Of a stretch of DNA of 64,000 nt, positions 52,117 to 60,558 are shown one piece after another. The position numbers and the translations under genes were made by a program. The notes beneath the pieces were generated by a model. It searched no databases, was not told the DNA's origin, and was given only the letters and a program-made list of their open reading frames with translations. The DNA lies in contig JBMNIX010000011.1 of assembly GCA_050951365.1 (NCBI GenBank), forward strand, positions 1-64,000, in the 5' to 3' direction. Each line of letters starts with the position of its first letter. Position 1 is the stretch's first letter. Source of the DNA: JAAYHG01 sp012735455 (GTDB taxonomy: Bacteria; Bacillota; DTU030; DUMP01).

Positions 52117-53526
52117 GTGAAGCTTAAGTACCGCGCCCTTTCTTTTTATCTATTGTTCTGCTTGGTAGCAGTAGCCCTGGTTCCCACAAGTGTTGCGGCT
52201 GCAGCCCCAATTCGTGTTTTCTTAAATGGACGTCAGCTCTCTTTTGATACCCCACCCATATTAGAAGCAGGTCGGACCCTGGTACCTTTCCGGGCTATCG
52301 GCGAGGCTATGGGCGTTGCTGTTCATTGGGATACAGCCAGAAGGGTTGTAAGGGCGCAGCAACAGGGAGTCATCGTTGAGCTGCCAGTGGGTGAGAAAAC
52401 AGCCACGGTAAACGGTCAGTCCGTCATCCTTGACGTACCTGCCACGATTCGCCAAAACCGTACTCTGGTGCCGCTGCGTTTCTTTAGCCAGGCCTTTGGA
52501 GCTCAGGTACACTGGAACAACGCTACCCGTACTGTTACCATTAGTACTGGACCTGCCTCAGCCTACATACTGGGCTACTATTACTCTAAGTCTTACCAGG
52601 ACTTTATGGAAAACTACCAGAACCTCTCCGGCGTGGCCGCCATGTGGTACACCTTAGATAGCAACGGTCGCCTCACAGGCCAAGCCGCAGCACGTGGTAT
52701 ATCGGTGCCACAAGGATACGAGGAGCCGCTGGCCGTCGCAGCGGAGAACGGGATCGAAACCTATGCCCTGGTCTTTGAAAACACCGCAGACAAGATTCAC
52801 CAGGTGCTGGCTGATCGCACCTTGGGAGACCAACTGATTAGCGACATTGTGCAGCTATTGAAAGACGAGGGTTACACAGGCGTTAACATTGACTTTGAAA
52901 TGGTACGAGAAAGCGACGGTGCAAACCTCACCACCTTCATCCAGCGTCTCGGAGAAGCAGTGCATGCCGCAGGAAAGAAACTGGCTCTCTCACTCCCGGC
53001 CCGGACAGAAACAGGTTGGCACCGCGCCTATGACTATGCAGCTTTAGGCCGGGTGGCCGATCAGGTTGCTATTATGGCCTACGATTACGCCCCAGGAACC
53101 GCCGGCCCCCAGGCCACTTTACCCTGGGTGCGCCAGGTAGTAGACTACACCTTAGAGCGCATCCCTGCTCATAAGGTCCTGCTGGGACTGCCGCTCTATG
53201 GTTACGACTGGTCCACACAGGGTCGCCGTACCGTCCTCTTTACGGAAACCGGCCTCAACGTCCTTTACCTGGACGACCTTTTCGCACGCTACCGCCCGGA
53301 GCTCAAGTGGGACGAGAAGTCCAGCCAGCCATACTTCAACTATGTGGATGAAAACGGTATTAACCACAGCGTTTGGTATGAAAACGCTGCTAGCATCGGG
53401 GCTAAACTCGACCTGGTACAGGAAAAGGGCCTCGCCGGCGTAGCTATCTGGCGGTTAGGATACACTACCCCTTGGTTTTATGCCTTGCTGGGCCAACGCT
53501 GGGTAGCGGAAAGCAAGACTAGCTAA
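52117..53526 (+). CDS. Secreted glycoside hydrolase family 18 protein with copper-amine-oxidase-N-like domain
   Basis: A 469-residue secreted protein. The signal ends near SVAAAAP. Residues about 28-140 hold two repeats of the copper amine oxidase N-terminal-like stalk (EAGRTLVPFRAIGEAMGVAV and RQNRTLVPLRFFSQAFGAQV). A GH18 barrel follows, with the catalytic GVNIDFEMV (Glu in DxxDxDxE-type motif) and YAPGTAGPQATLPWV, then YGYDWSTQGRR. Such proteins (YaaH/SleL-like) often cut N-acetylglucosamine links in spore cortex. GTG 52117 follows GAAAGGAGCC. Confidence 0.9.
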   Translation: MKLKYRALSFYLLFCLVAVALVPTSVAAAAPIRVFLNGRQLSFDTPPILEAGRTLVPFRAIGEAMGVAVHWDTARRVVRAQQQGVIVELPVGEKTATVNGQSVILDVPATIRQNRTLVPLRFFSQAFGAQVHWNNATRTVTISTGPASAYILGYYYSKSYQDFMENYQNLSGVAAMWYTLDSNGRLTGQAAARGISVPQGYEEPLAVAAENGIETYALVFENTADKIHQVLADRTLGDQLISDIVQLLKDEGYTGVNIDFEMVRESDGANLTTFIQRLGEAVHAAGKKLALSLPARTETGWHRAYDYAALGRVADQVAIMAYDYAPGTAGPQATLPWVRQVVDYTLERIPAHKVLLGLPLYGYDWSTQGRRTVLFTETGLNVLYLDDLFARYRPELKWDEKSSQPYFNYVDENGINHSVWYENAASIGAKLDLVQEKGLAGVAIWRLGYTTPWFYALLGQRWVAESKTS

Positions 53527-53550
53527 CTAGCTTTAAAAGGAGCGGGTACG

Positions 53551-54261
53551 ATGCGCGTTTGCGTCTATCCACTACCAAACCTTGTTCCGCGGGACCTTAC
53601 AGGTCCTGCGGTGGTAATCGATGTGCTCCGAGCCACCAGCGTAATGGTGACAGCTCTTGCCAATGGCGCGCATTCTATCCGAACCGTGGCAGAGGTCGAG
53701 AGTGCACGCTCCCTCGCTGACTCCTATCCCCCAGGCACAGTACTCTTGGGGGGTGAGAGGCGGGCTCTGCCTATCCCAGGGTTTGACTTTGGCAACTCCC
53801 CTTTGGAGTATACGAAGAACACGGTTCAGGGTAAGACCATTATCCTCACCACCACCAACGGTACACGGGCACTGGAAACCCTCAAGGGAGTGCGCCCCCT
53901 CTTTATTGGAGCTTTTTTGAACGGAAGCGCAGTTGCCAAGGCCCTGGCCAGCCTAGGCCAGGATGCAACGCTGGTTTGTTCCGGCACGCGCGGGCACTTC
54001 TCTCTGGATGACGCCGCATGTGCCGGAATGGTGTCAGCCCGGCTGCAGGAGCTGGTGCCAGGGCTTGAGCTGGATGATATGGCTTACACAGTGCTCAGCC
54101 TCTACCAGCAGCACCAAAAAAACCTGCGGGAACTGATACACCACGCAGCCCACTGCCAATACCTAACGAGTATCGGCCTGGAAAAAGACATTACCTACTG
54201 CCTCCAGGAAGACCTCTTTGACCTGGTGCCCCAACTGGTTAATGAAGAAGTAAAGATATAA
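53551..54261 (+). CDS. comB: 2-phosphosulfolactate phosphatase family protein (ComB)
   Basis: A 236-residue protein with the ComB pattern: VVIDVLRATSVMVTALANGA, LLGGERRALPIPGFDFGNSP and LTTTNGTRALE, then CSGTRGHFSLDDAACAG. ComB dephosphorylates phosphosulfolactate in coenzyme M or sulfolactate synthesis; in Firmicutes outside methanogens its true role is unclear. AAAAGGAGCGGGTACG precedes ATG 53551, 25 bases after the GH18 gene. A terminator follows. Confidence 0.92.
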   Translation: MRVCVYPLPNLVPRDLTGPAVVIDVLRATSVMVTALANGAHSIRTVAEVESARSLADSYPPGTVLLGGERRALPIPGFDFGNSPLEYTKNTVQGKTIILTTTNGTRALETLKGVRPLFIGAFLNGSAVAKALASLGQDATLVCSGTRGHFSLDDAACAGMVSARLQELVPGLELDDMAYTVLSLYQQHQKNLRELIHHAAHCQYLTSIGLEKDITYCLQEDLFDLVPQLVNEEVKI

Positions 54262-54262
54262 C

Positions 54263-54293
54263 AAAAAGCCCTGCCCACCAGCAGGGTTTTATT
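54263..54293 (+). terminator. Terminator after comB
   Basis: CCCTGC and GCAGGG form a stem with loop CCACCA, preceded by AAAAAG and followed by TTTTATT. It lies directly after the comB stop. Confidence 0.85.
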
Positions 54294-54301
54294 AACATAT
54301 T

Positions 54302-54377
54302 TGGTAGCCCTATGGGGACTCGAACCCCAGTTTCCGCCGTGAGAGGGCGGCGTCCTAGACCGCTAGACGATAGGGCC
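54302..54377 (-). tRNA. tRNA-Glu (anticodon CUC)
   Basis: The minus strand from 54377 folds as a full cloverleaf: acceptor GGCCCTA/TAGGGCT (one GU pair), a D arm with TCTAGCGGTCTAGGA, an anticodon stem CCGCC/GGCGG closing the loop CTCTCAC (anticodon CTC, reads GAG, Glu), and a T arm GGGG-TTCGAGT-CCCC. The encoded 3' end is ACCA, with CCA at 54304-54302. Length 76 bases. Confidence 0.95.
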
Positions 54378-54430
54378 ACATCTTCTCGCCAGTTGACATT
54401 ATAGCATCACCCCGATTCTTCGTCAACCCC

Positions 54431-55225
54431 TTAGGGGGCATACAAGTGTTGGTACCTGCGGACACTGGGTTTTTCTCCTACATAGATCCCGTAGCCAAGA
54501 AAAGCATAAATTTTAGGCACAAATCTTGTGGCCAGGAGGTAACGGCGAGACCCTGGGTTGGTGTAAAAGAGCTGTAGCTGCCGCCACGAAGAGCGAAAGA
54601 CCTCCGGCCAGCCATAGCGCCGGACAATTTGTTTAAGTTCCTGTCTTAGGTTAACTCCATGGATGCGAATCTCCAGGGCTGTAAGACCTGCACCCTTTAG
54701 CAGCTCTTCCCATGCATCTGGCAGCAAGACCTCCGCCGCATCACTCAAGACCCCTTCAACAAAGTGTACATAGCCAGGCGGCGGTGTCCTAAGCCACGTA
54801 GGTTCGTTAAGCCCGATGCGTGCGCCGCTCTTGGCCACCCGTACATACTCACCCAATGCCATGGCTTTTTCAGCGATGAACACCGTCACCGACTCGGCAA
54901 TTACAGCGTCAAAGCTGCTATCCGGAAAGGGTAGTTCGCGCGCATCCGCCTCCAAGAACTCCACCCTGTCCGCCACCCCCTCACGCTCGGCTCTGTGCCG
55001 GGCGTGCTCCAGCATGCCTGAGGATAAGTCAACACCCACCACAGTACAACCAAGGCGTTTTACCAACTGGCAGGCTGTTACGCCTACACCGCAACCCACA
55101 TCCAAAACGCACATACCGTCTTTCAATGCACAAAGCTGAATCAACTCTTCCGTGGCCTCAAGACCGCCCAGGTGCCTGGTAAAACCAATCCGCGTTTGTA
55201 TGTCAAAAACGCTGGCTTGAGTCAT
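54431..55225 (-). CDS. SAM-dependent methyltransferase
   Basis: A 264-residue class-I methyltransferase. Motif I is CVLDVGCGVGVTACQL (about residues 39-54), followed by VVGVDLSSGMLEHAR and VEFLEADARELPFPDSSFDA. The C-terminal 90 residues are basic and aromatic. Similar proteins methylate small lipophilic molecules, but the substrate cannot be told. ATG 55225 follows GAAGGAGGGTGAAAGC. It is isolated after the tRNA gene. Confidence 0.88.
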   Translation of the reverse strand: MTQASVFDIQTRIGFTRHLGGLEATEELIQLCALKDGMCVLDVGCGVGVTACQLVKRLGCTVVGVDLSSGMLEHARHRAEREGVADRVEFLEADARELPFPDSSFDAVIAESVTVFIAEKAMALGEYVRVAKSGARIGLNEPTWLRTPPPGYVHFVEGVLSDAAEVLLPDAWEELLKGAGLTALEIRIHGVNLRQELKQIVRRYGWPEVFRSSWRQLQLFYTNPGSRRYLLATRFVPKIYAFLGYGIYVGEKPSVRRYQHLYAP

Positions 55226-55407
55226 GCTTTCACCCTCCTTCAAGCTGGTTTCAGGGTCCTACTACTCAGCTAGCCTATGCCATAGGGTGATGCGCTGTGA
55301 CCATTATTCACGGCCCGTGGCGCAAAAATCTGCTACAGCCCAAGCACACTGGCGAGGGCACCTGCATACTTTATGACAACTAAATCGAAGGAGGTCACGG
55401 TGGGACT

Positions 55408-55743
55408 ATGGAGAAAGACTTTGGTCAGTTGCCACACGACTTTCAGGCCTTCTTGAACCCCGAAAACATAGAAGCTGCCATAGCCCAAGCCCAAGAAACC
55501 TTGAACAACCCAGAGAAGATTCAGGAGGTGCTTGAAAAAAGCGGCATTCCCAGCGAAGCCATGGCCAATCCGGAACTGCTTCTTAAGATAACCCAGGACA
55601 TGGTGAAAGCCCTGGACCCAGAAATCAAGAAGTCTCTTAGTAGTTTTGTCGATCAAGTGCTGGCTGGAGCGCCAACCCCACCACCCCAGGAGATACAAGG
55701 CTTCCTCCAAGACATCCTTGTCACAGAGGACGGAGACAAATAG
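55408..55743 (+). CDS. Hypothetical protein
   Basis: A 111-residue acidic, helical protein I do not recognise. Repeating helices are visible (ENIEAAIAQAQETLNNPEKI, EKIQEVLEKSGI, DPEIKKSLSSFVDQVL), with a Pro-rich turn GAPTPPPQEIQGF. No signal or membrane segment. GAAGGAGGT lies 13 bases before ATG 55408, a rather long gap. A terminator follows closely, which supports a real single gene. Confidence 0.65.
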   Translation: MEKDFGQLPHDFQAFLNPENIEAAIAQAQETLNNPEKIQEVLEKSGIPSEAMANPELLLKITQDMVKALDPEIKKSLSSFVDQVLAGAPTPPPQEIQGFLQDILVTEDGDK

Positions 55744-55760
55744 CAGGTTAATAAGAAAAC

Positions 55761-55779
55761 CCCCGGCCCAAGGCCGGGG
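55761..55779 (+). terminator. Terminator after the 111-residue hypothetical gene
   Basis: CCCCGGCC and GGCCGGGG form an eight-base-pair stem with loop CAA, followed by ACTTTCTTT. On the other strand an A-rich side gives TTTTCTTATT, so it may also end the small gene at 55794. Confidence 0.85.
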
Positions 55780-55793
55780 ACTTTCTTTAGCTG

Positions 55794-55934
55794 TTAGATG
55801 CCACCGCCAAAGAAACCGAAGAAGAAGAAGAAAACAAACACAATGATGATTGGAATGAACCACCACCACCAAGTGGTGAACCATCCGCCTGCAGTACCAC
55901 CGCCACCGAACCACTGTTGTGCCTTATCGGTCAT
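55794..55934 (-). CDS. 46-residue aromatic- and glycine-rich membrane miniprotein
   Basis: ATG 55934, with CAAGGGGGGCCCAAG upstream, encodes 46 residues. The start is polar (TDKAQQWF), then GGGGTAGGWFTTWWWWF, a hydrophobic run IPIIIVFVFFFFFGFF, and GGGI at the end. One membrane segment is clear. Small Gly-rich membrane proteins of this kind (for example YjcZ-type) occur in spore formers, but the Trp4 block is unusual and I do not recognise it. Ribosome site, clean stop and the facing terminator support it. Confidence 0.65.
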   Translation of the reverse strand: MTDKAQQWFGGGGTAGGWFTTWWWWFIPIIIVFVFFFFFGFFGGGI

Positions 55935-56013
55935 CTTGGGCCCCCCTTGCCTTATTGTATAGAAAGCGGGGATGCTTTCTCAGGATCAATGTATGAACGG
56001 CAGGGAGAAATGG

Positions 56014-57810
56014 TTACATCCCTAAAATGGTGTCAACAAACTGGAAGTTAATGGTATCAACTAATCCTCGGTTTGTAATTCTTAGCTCTGGAATCACTGG
56101 CAGAGAAAGGAGCGCCATGGTCATGAAAGGCGAAACTAAATGGCAACCCAACGCCCGCCAGGCCTTCTCCAGGGCTAACACCTTTTCATTTACCTTTTCT
56201 ACCCGTTCCGGTGACATAAGGCCAGCGATTGGCAGTGGGAGCAGGGCAAGCACCTGGCCGTCTCGCACCGCCACCATGCCACCACCGCACTGGGCCAGAG
56301 TGTTCCCGGCCAGGGCCATATCAGCCTCGTTGGTGCCAACGATGAGCAGGTTGTGGCTGTCATGGGCCACGGTGGAGGCAACTGCTCCAGCGGTAAAGCC
56401 AAAACCAGTGACAAAGCCAAGGCCCATGTTGCCAGGACCACCGTGGCGTTCCAGGCAGGCCACTTTGGCCACGTCCGACTTGGGATCTGGCCTGACTTGT
56501 CCGTCCCGTACTGCAAGTAGTACCTCTGTGTTTTGTGTCACAACCTTGGCCTCAAAGATGCGCATAGCCCGAACCCGCAACTGGCCTGCGTCCACAGGGG
56601 CGGGAAGAGAGAAGTCATCTGCCGTAAGTTCCCGCTCTAAACGCACCGACTGCATAGCCCACTCGGGGTAGGGATAAGCCGGAAGCTCCAGCAGCAATCT
56701 CCCGTCCTCGGCTACAATCTCGCCATCCACCATGACCTTGTCAGGCTTGAATTCCGCCAAGTCAGTAACAAAAAGTATATCCGCGCAGCGCCCAGGAGCT
56801 ATGCTGCCCAGATCTCGGCTGACGCCAAAACACTCGGCGGTATTTATGGTGGCCATTTGAATTGCCCGGATAGGATTTAGCCCTTCCTCGATGGCACGGC
56901 GCACCACGTGGTTCAGGTGTCCCAGCTCAAGCAGAGTCGCTGGGTGGGTGTCGTCTGTGACCAATACCACCCGGCGCGTGTCAATATTCTCTTCAGTAAC
57001 GCTCTTGATGGTGGCTTTAATATCGTGCCAGGCTGAACCCTCCCGCAGCTTGGCATACATGCCCAGGCGCAAGCGAGCCAAGGCGTCCTCCTTGCGCGTA
57101 CCTTCGTGGCACGAGGCACAGCCAGCTGCAGCGTAGGCCTGAAGTCCAACCGCCGTCTCGGGGATGGAATAGTGACCGGTGATCACCTTGCCTGCCTCCA
57201 GGGTGGCCTTAAGCTCACCATGCACACCGGGATCACCGTTCAAAACACCTGGGAAGTTCATCATTTCACCAAGACCGATGATACCATCCCAGGTCATGGC
57301 CTCGCGTACCTCCTCTGGCCCAATCACGGCACCAGCATCCTCAAAACCTGGTGCGGCTGGAACACACGATGGCATGGTGGTATAAACCTTGAGGGGCAGG
57401 TTACGCCCCTCGGCCATCATGAGCTCAATTCCTTTCATCCCGAGGACATTGGCTATCTCGTGGGGATCCATAAAGACAGTGGTTGTCCCGCTGGGAAGTA
57501 CGGCCCGGGCAAACTCTGTGACACTCACCATGCTGCTCTCCACGTGGATATGACCGTCCAAGAGGCCGGGGGTAAGGTAATAGCCACTGGCATCTATCAC
57601 CTTGGTTTCGGGGCCAATGGTGTGCTCCGCATTACCGATCAGTACCACTCGTCCAGCTCGAATAGCCACATCCGCCGCCATTATCTCGGCTGTAAAAACA
57701 TTGACAACCTTACCGCCTTTGATCACAGTATCGGCCTTAATCTGTCCCTGGGCGGCAGCAGTCAGTTCTGCTGTAAGCTCCGCCAGGGGCCGCCGTTTTA
57801 CCCTGTACAT
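56014..57810 (-). CDS. ade: Adenine deaminase
   Basis: A 598-residue amidohydrolase of the bacterial adenine deaminase family. Metal ligands: His87 and His89 in DGHIHVESSM, with Glu91; FMDPHEIANVLGM, ITGHYSIPET, and LVTDDTHP with Asp. The C-terminal domain carries GFVTGFGFTAGAVASTVAHD. It converts adenine to hypoxanthine and ammonia for salvage or catabolism. TAGGAGGGTGAGGT precedes ATG 57810. It is the last gene of a minus-strand unit, 11 bases after kynureninase. Confidence 0.95.
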   Translation of the reverse strand: MYRVKRRPLAELTAELTAAAQGQIKADTVIKGGKVVNVFTAEIMAADVAIRAGRVVLIGNAEHTIGPETKVIDASGYYLTPGLLDGHIHVESSMVSVTEFARAVLPSGTTTVFMDPHEIANVLGMKGIELMMAEGRNLPLKVYTTMPSCVPAAPGFEDAGAVIGPEEVREAMTWDGIIGLGEMMNFPGVLNGDPGVHGELKATLEAGKVITGHYSIPETAVGLQAYAAAGCASCHEGTRKEDALARLRLGMYAKLREGSAWHDIKATIKSVTEENIDTRRVVLVTDDTHPATLLELGHLNHVVRRAIEEGLNPIRAIQMATINTAECFGVSRDLGSIAPGRCADILFVTDLAEFKPDKVMVDGEIVAEDGRLLLELPAYPYPEWAMQSVRLERELTADDFSLPAPVDAGQLRVRAMRIFEAKVVTQNTEVLLAVRDGQVRPDPKSDVAKVACLERHGGPGNMGLGFVTGFGFTAGAVASTVAHDSHNLLIVGTNEADMALAGNTLAQCGGGMVAVRDGQVLALLPLPIAGLMSPERVEKVNEKVLALEKAWRALGCHLVSPFMTMALLSLPVIPELRITNRGLVDTINFQFVDTILGM

Positions 57811-57821
57811 ACCTCACCCTC

Positions 57822-59123
57822 CTACGCTACTGTATCCCGCTCAGGCTTAAACTGCTCGTATTCCTTGGTCACCATTATCTCCTTGAGGTGCTGTACCACC
57901 TGCCACACTTCGTGGAAACTGGTGTAAAGGGGTACCGGTGCCAGGCGAATCAGGTTGGGAGGACGAAAATCAGGAATCACCCCACGTCGTTTAAGGGCAG
58001 AGTTGATGCGTACGGCCTCTTTATGCTCCACCGCCACATGGCCGCCGCGCCGTTCTGGCTCTCGTGGAGTAACAATGGCGAAATTGTACGGAGGTGCTGC
58101 TAAGTTAGAGTCGATAAGGTGCATGAGATAAGAGGTCAAAGCCAGAGACTTGGCCCGTAGCCGCTCCATACCAGCAGCTTTGAAAAGCTCCAGCGACCCT
58201 GCCAGAGGAGCCATGCTGAGTATGTGCGCCGTTCCCACCTGCCAGGCACCAGCGCCGTGGGCAGGCTGGAACTCAGGATCCATGTCGAACTGTTTGTCCT
58301 TGCGGCAACCCCACCATCCGGCTAAACCAGGCAGGCGGTCAAAGTGCTGCTCATGAACGAAAAGACTGGCCACTGCCCCCGGCCCAGCGTTGAGGTATTT
58401 GTAGTTGCACCAGAAGGCAAAGTTCACGCCCCACTCATGCAGCCGGTGGGGCACCACCCCAGCCGAGTGACTAAGGTCAAAGCCAATCAGTATACCGCGC
58501 TCCTGGGCCGCATGGGTTAGAAGGTGTAGATCGAGGAGTTGTCCGCTGCGGTACAGTACTGAGGGCAGTATTGCCACCGCCACTTCATCTGTCATTGCAG
58601 CAATGATGTCCTTTTCCGCCAGGGTATGTCCGTCCCGGGAACGAACCAGAATAAGATTTTGCTCTGGATCCAGTCTTAGGAGCCGCAGCTGGCTCTCCAG
58701 GGCGTACTTGTCTGAAGGGAAATTAAGCTCATCGGCCAGGATCTTGGTGCGTTTCCCGTGGGGACGGAAAAAACCCGCCATGAGGTTGTGCAGGTTCAGT
58801 GTGGTGGAGGCAGTAATAATCACCTCCTCTGGTTTTGCTCCCACCAAAGGAGCTTCCTTCTTACCCAGCTCCTCGGCTAAGTAAAACCAGGGGTGCTCAC
58901 CCTGGAGCCAACCATCTATCCCGTAGGTTTTCCACGCCTCCAGCATTGTGAGAAGGGCCCCTTCTGCCTCCCGTGAAAGAAGCCCTAGAGAGTTTCCGTC
59001 CATGTAGATGGTGCCAGGCTTAAGGTAGAAGTGCTCCCTGAAAGAGGCCAACTCATCACTGCGATCAAGGTCCCTGGCAAACTCCTCCGTCAAGAATTCA
59101 GGCAGCATCTTCCCTTGTACCAT
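57822..59123 (-). CDS. kynU: Kynureninase
   Basis: A 433-residue PLP enzyme: YMDGNSLGLLSREAEG, STTLNLHNLMAGFFRPHGKR, DLSHSAGVVPHRLHEWGV and the PLP-Lys242 in WCNYKYLNAGPGAVA. Later PHFRP-like text is DFRPPNLIRLAPVPLYTSF. It cleaves kynurenine to anthranilate and alanine in tryptophan breakdown. AGGAGGGGGTAACAGGA precedes ATG 59123. It lies 30 bases after the aminotransferase gene and 11 before adenine deaminase. No tryptophan dioxygenase or formamidase is in the window, though the nearby amidohydrolases could supply related activities. Confidence 0.93.
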   Translation of the reverse strand: MVQGKMLPEFLTEEFARDLDRSDELASFREHFYLKPGTIYMDGNSLGLLSREAEGALLTMLEAWKTYGIDGWLQGEHPWFYLAEELGKKEAPLVGAKPEEVIITASTTLNLHNLMAGFFRPHGKRTKILADELNFPSDKYALESQLRLLRLDPEQNLILVRSRDGHTLAEKDIIAAMTDEVAVAILPSVLYRSGQLLDLHLLTHAAQERGILIGFDLSHSAGVVPHRLHEWGVNFAFWCNYKYLNAGPGAVASLFVHEQHFDRLPGLAGWWGCRKDKQFDMDPEFQPAHGAGAWQVGTAHILSMAPLAGSLELFKAAGMERLRAKSLALTSYLMHLIDSNLAAPPYNFAIVTPREPERRGGHVAVEHKEAVRINSALKRRGVIPDFRPPNLIRLAPVPLYTSFHEVWQVVQHLKEIMVTKEYEQFKPERDTVA

Positions 59124-59153
59124 TCCTGTTACCCCCTCCTATTCTTTTCTTGG

Positions 59154-60266
59154 CTACAGCCTTCTTTCCACCTGTGCTAAGCGCACCAGGAGCTCCTCCC
59201 CTCGGGCTGGAACCCTGAGCCGCACTGTTGCTGCCGTGAGCCCTGGAAAATCAGCTCCTGACTCCACTATCACGCCCTGGCGCAGAAAAGCATCGCGCAG
59301 GTCACAGGACGGATCTGGCGCCGTAAGGGCTACGATAGGGGTGGTGGGGTGTGTAATAGACGCCGAGAGAACCTTCAGGGCCGCCAGCAGCTCAGCCTTT
59401 ACCTGGCCCACCCCGGTGCGAGAGTTCTCTACAAACTCTGTGTCTCGGGCAGACACACAGGCTGCTTTAATGGCTGCCTCAGCTACGCTAAAGGGAAGGT
59501 CTACCCGCTCGTAAAGGGAACGCAGCTCGCCGCTAAGCACAGCGTAACCCACCCGCAAACCCGCTAGTCCCAAACCCTTGGAAAAGGAACGTGTCACCAC
59601 TAAATTAGGAAACTCGCGCACTAAGTGAATCGCCGAATTCTCAGGGCTGACAAAATCGCCGTAAGCCTCATCCACCACTACTGGCACCGAATGCTGCAGC
59701 GCCTGGGTCAAGACCACCCGCAATGCATCTAAGCTGATGAGCTGCCCTGTAGGGTTGTTGGGGTTATCCAGGTACACCAAGGTCAGCTCCGGTCCCAGAT
59801 GAGCCAGGAACTCTGTCAGGGAAAACTCCAATCTGCGACCCTTGAGCTTTACCCCAGTGTAAACGGCCCCGTTAGCGCGGGCATCACTCACATACTCTGA
59901 AAATTGGGGAGCATAACCAAGAACACGGGCCCCAGGGAAAAGGAAAAGCTTGTTTAGCCTCTCCAGCAGCCCCATAGAACCAGGCCCTACCACAATCTCT
60001 TCCGGGGTGACACCGGCCGCTTCCCACACATGGGCAAGCACCTCCCGCAGCTTATCCGCCCAGGGGTCTGGGTAACGGGAAAAATCAACACTCACAGCAG
60101 CCAGGTAGGCCTCTCGGGCACTGGCAGGCGCACCAAAGGGGTTGGTTCCTAACGCACAGTCAATTGTCTCATCCGGTCTCCACCCGTAAGAGCGCAGCTT
60201 GTCTCCAACATCCACCACGTAACTATCCCGTTTAAGGGTGTACAAGTACTCATTGCGGCAAAGCAC
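59154..60266 (-). CDS. Histidinol-phosphate/aromatic aminotransferase-like PLP enzyme
   Basis: A 370-residue class-I/II aminotransferase. IDCALGTNPFGAP and RYPDPWADKLREVLA are typical of HisC and CobD-like members. YLDNPNNPTGQLIS, VVVDEAYGDF and RSFSKGLGLAGLRVGY carry the PLP-binding Asn, Asp, Lys and Arg residues. GTG 60266 follows AAAGGAGGTCGGAGGCT. It begins a unit with kynureninase and adenine deaminase, so an aromatic amino acid rather than histidinol phosphate may be the substrate. Other HisC-like roles are possible. Confidence 0.88.
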   Translation of the reverse strand: MLCRNEYLYTLKRDSYVVDVGDKLRSYGWRPDETIDCALGTNPFGAPASAREAYLAAVSVDFSRYPDPWADKLREVLAHVWEAAGVTPEEIVVGPGSMGLLERLNKLFLFPGARVLGYAPQFSEYVSDARANGAVYTGVKLKGRRLEFSLTEFLAHLGPELTLVYLDNPNNPTGQLISLDALRVVLTQALQHSVPVVVDEAYGDFVSPENSAIHLVREFPNLVVTRSFSKGLGLAGLRVGYAVLSGELRSLYERVDLPFSVAEAAIKAACVSARDTEFVENSRTGVGQVKAELLAALKVLSASITHPTTPIVALTAPDPSCDLRDAFLRQGVIVESGADFPGLTAATVRLRVPARGEELLVRLAQVERRL

Positions 60267-60558
60267 AGCCTCCGACCTCCTTTACTAAGGCTAGTTTACC
60301 ATATCAGCCGCCACCAAGAAATGGTTTTCCCGCTGTCCACCCACAGCATACAAGTGCCTACCGCGTCTCTGTATCAGCGGCGTATTTGTGTTGCTGGACG
60401 CGTATAAGGGTTAATCTATCACCCTGGATGAGCTCGTCTCGTTTCTGGTGTTTTCACAGCAACATGGCCAGCTTGAACTCGTAGTCTCCCTGATCTATAA
60501 TCTGTCTATGTCGTGTGGATTAATGTTTTCTCAGCATGAACAATAGGAGGCTGGCTTT
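60267..60558. other. Intergenic region between divergent genes
   Basis: These 292 bases separate the aminotransferase (-) from the M20 amidohydrolase (+). They must hold both promoters, but I see no convincing -35/-10 pair. A short plus-strand frame (LDELVSFLVFSQQHGQLELV and following, ending at a stop near 60542-60547) reads like protein but has no start, ribosome site or known family; it may be a gene remnant or chance. Confidence 0.4.

Noticed and set aside
55333..55914. Minus-strand open frame of 193 codons with many Trp, Leu and Val
   Set aside because: It overlaps the 111-residue gene on the other strand, crosses a terminator, and has no ribosome site; the 46-residue gene at 55794 in another frame is the better call.
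57106..57927. Plus-strand open frame of 273 codons over adenine deaminase
   Set aside because: Antisense to a clear enzyme gene and crosses into kynureninase; no domain or ribosome site.
60420..60547. Short protein-like frame upstream of the M20D gene
   Set aside because: No start codon with a ribosome site, no family recognised, and only about 40 codons; recorded as intergenic.
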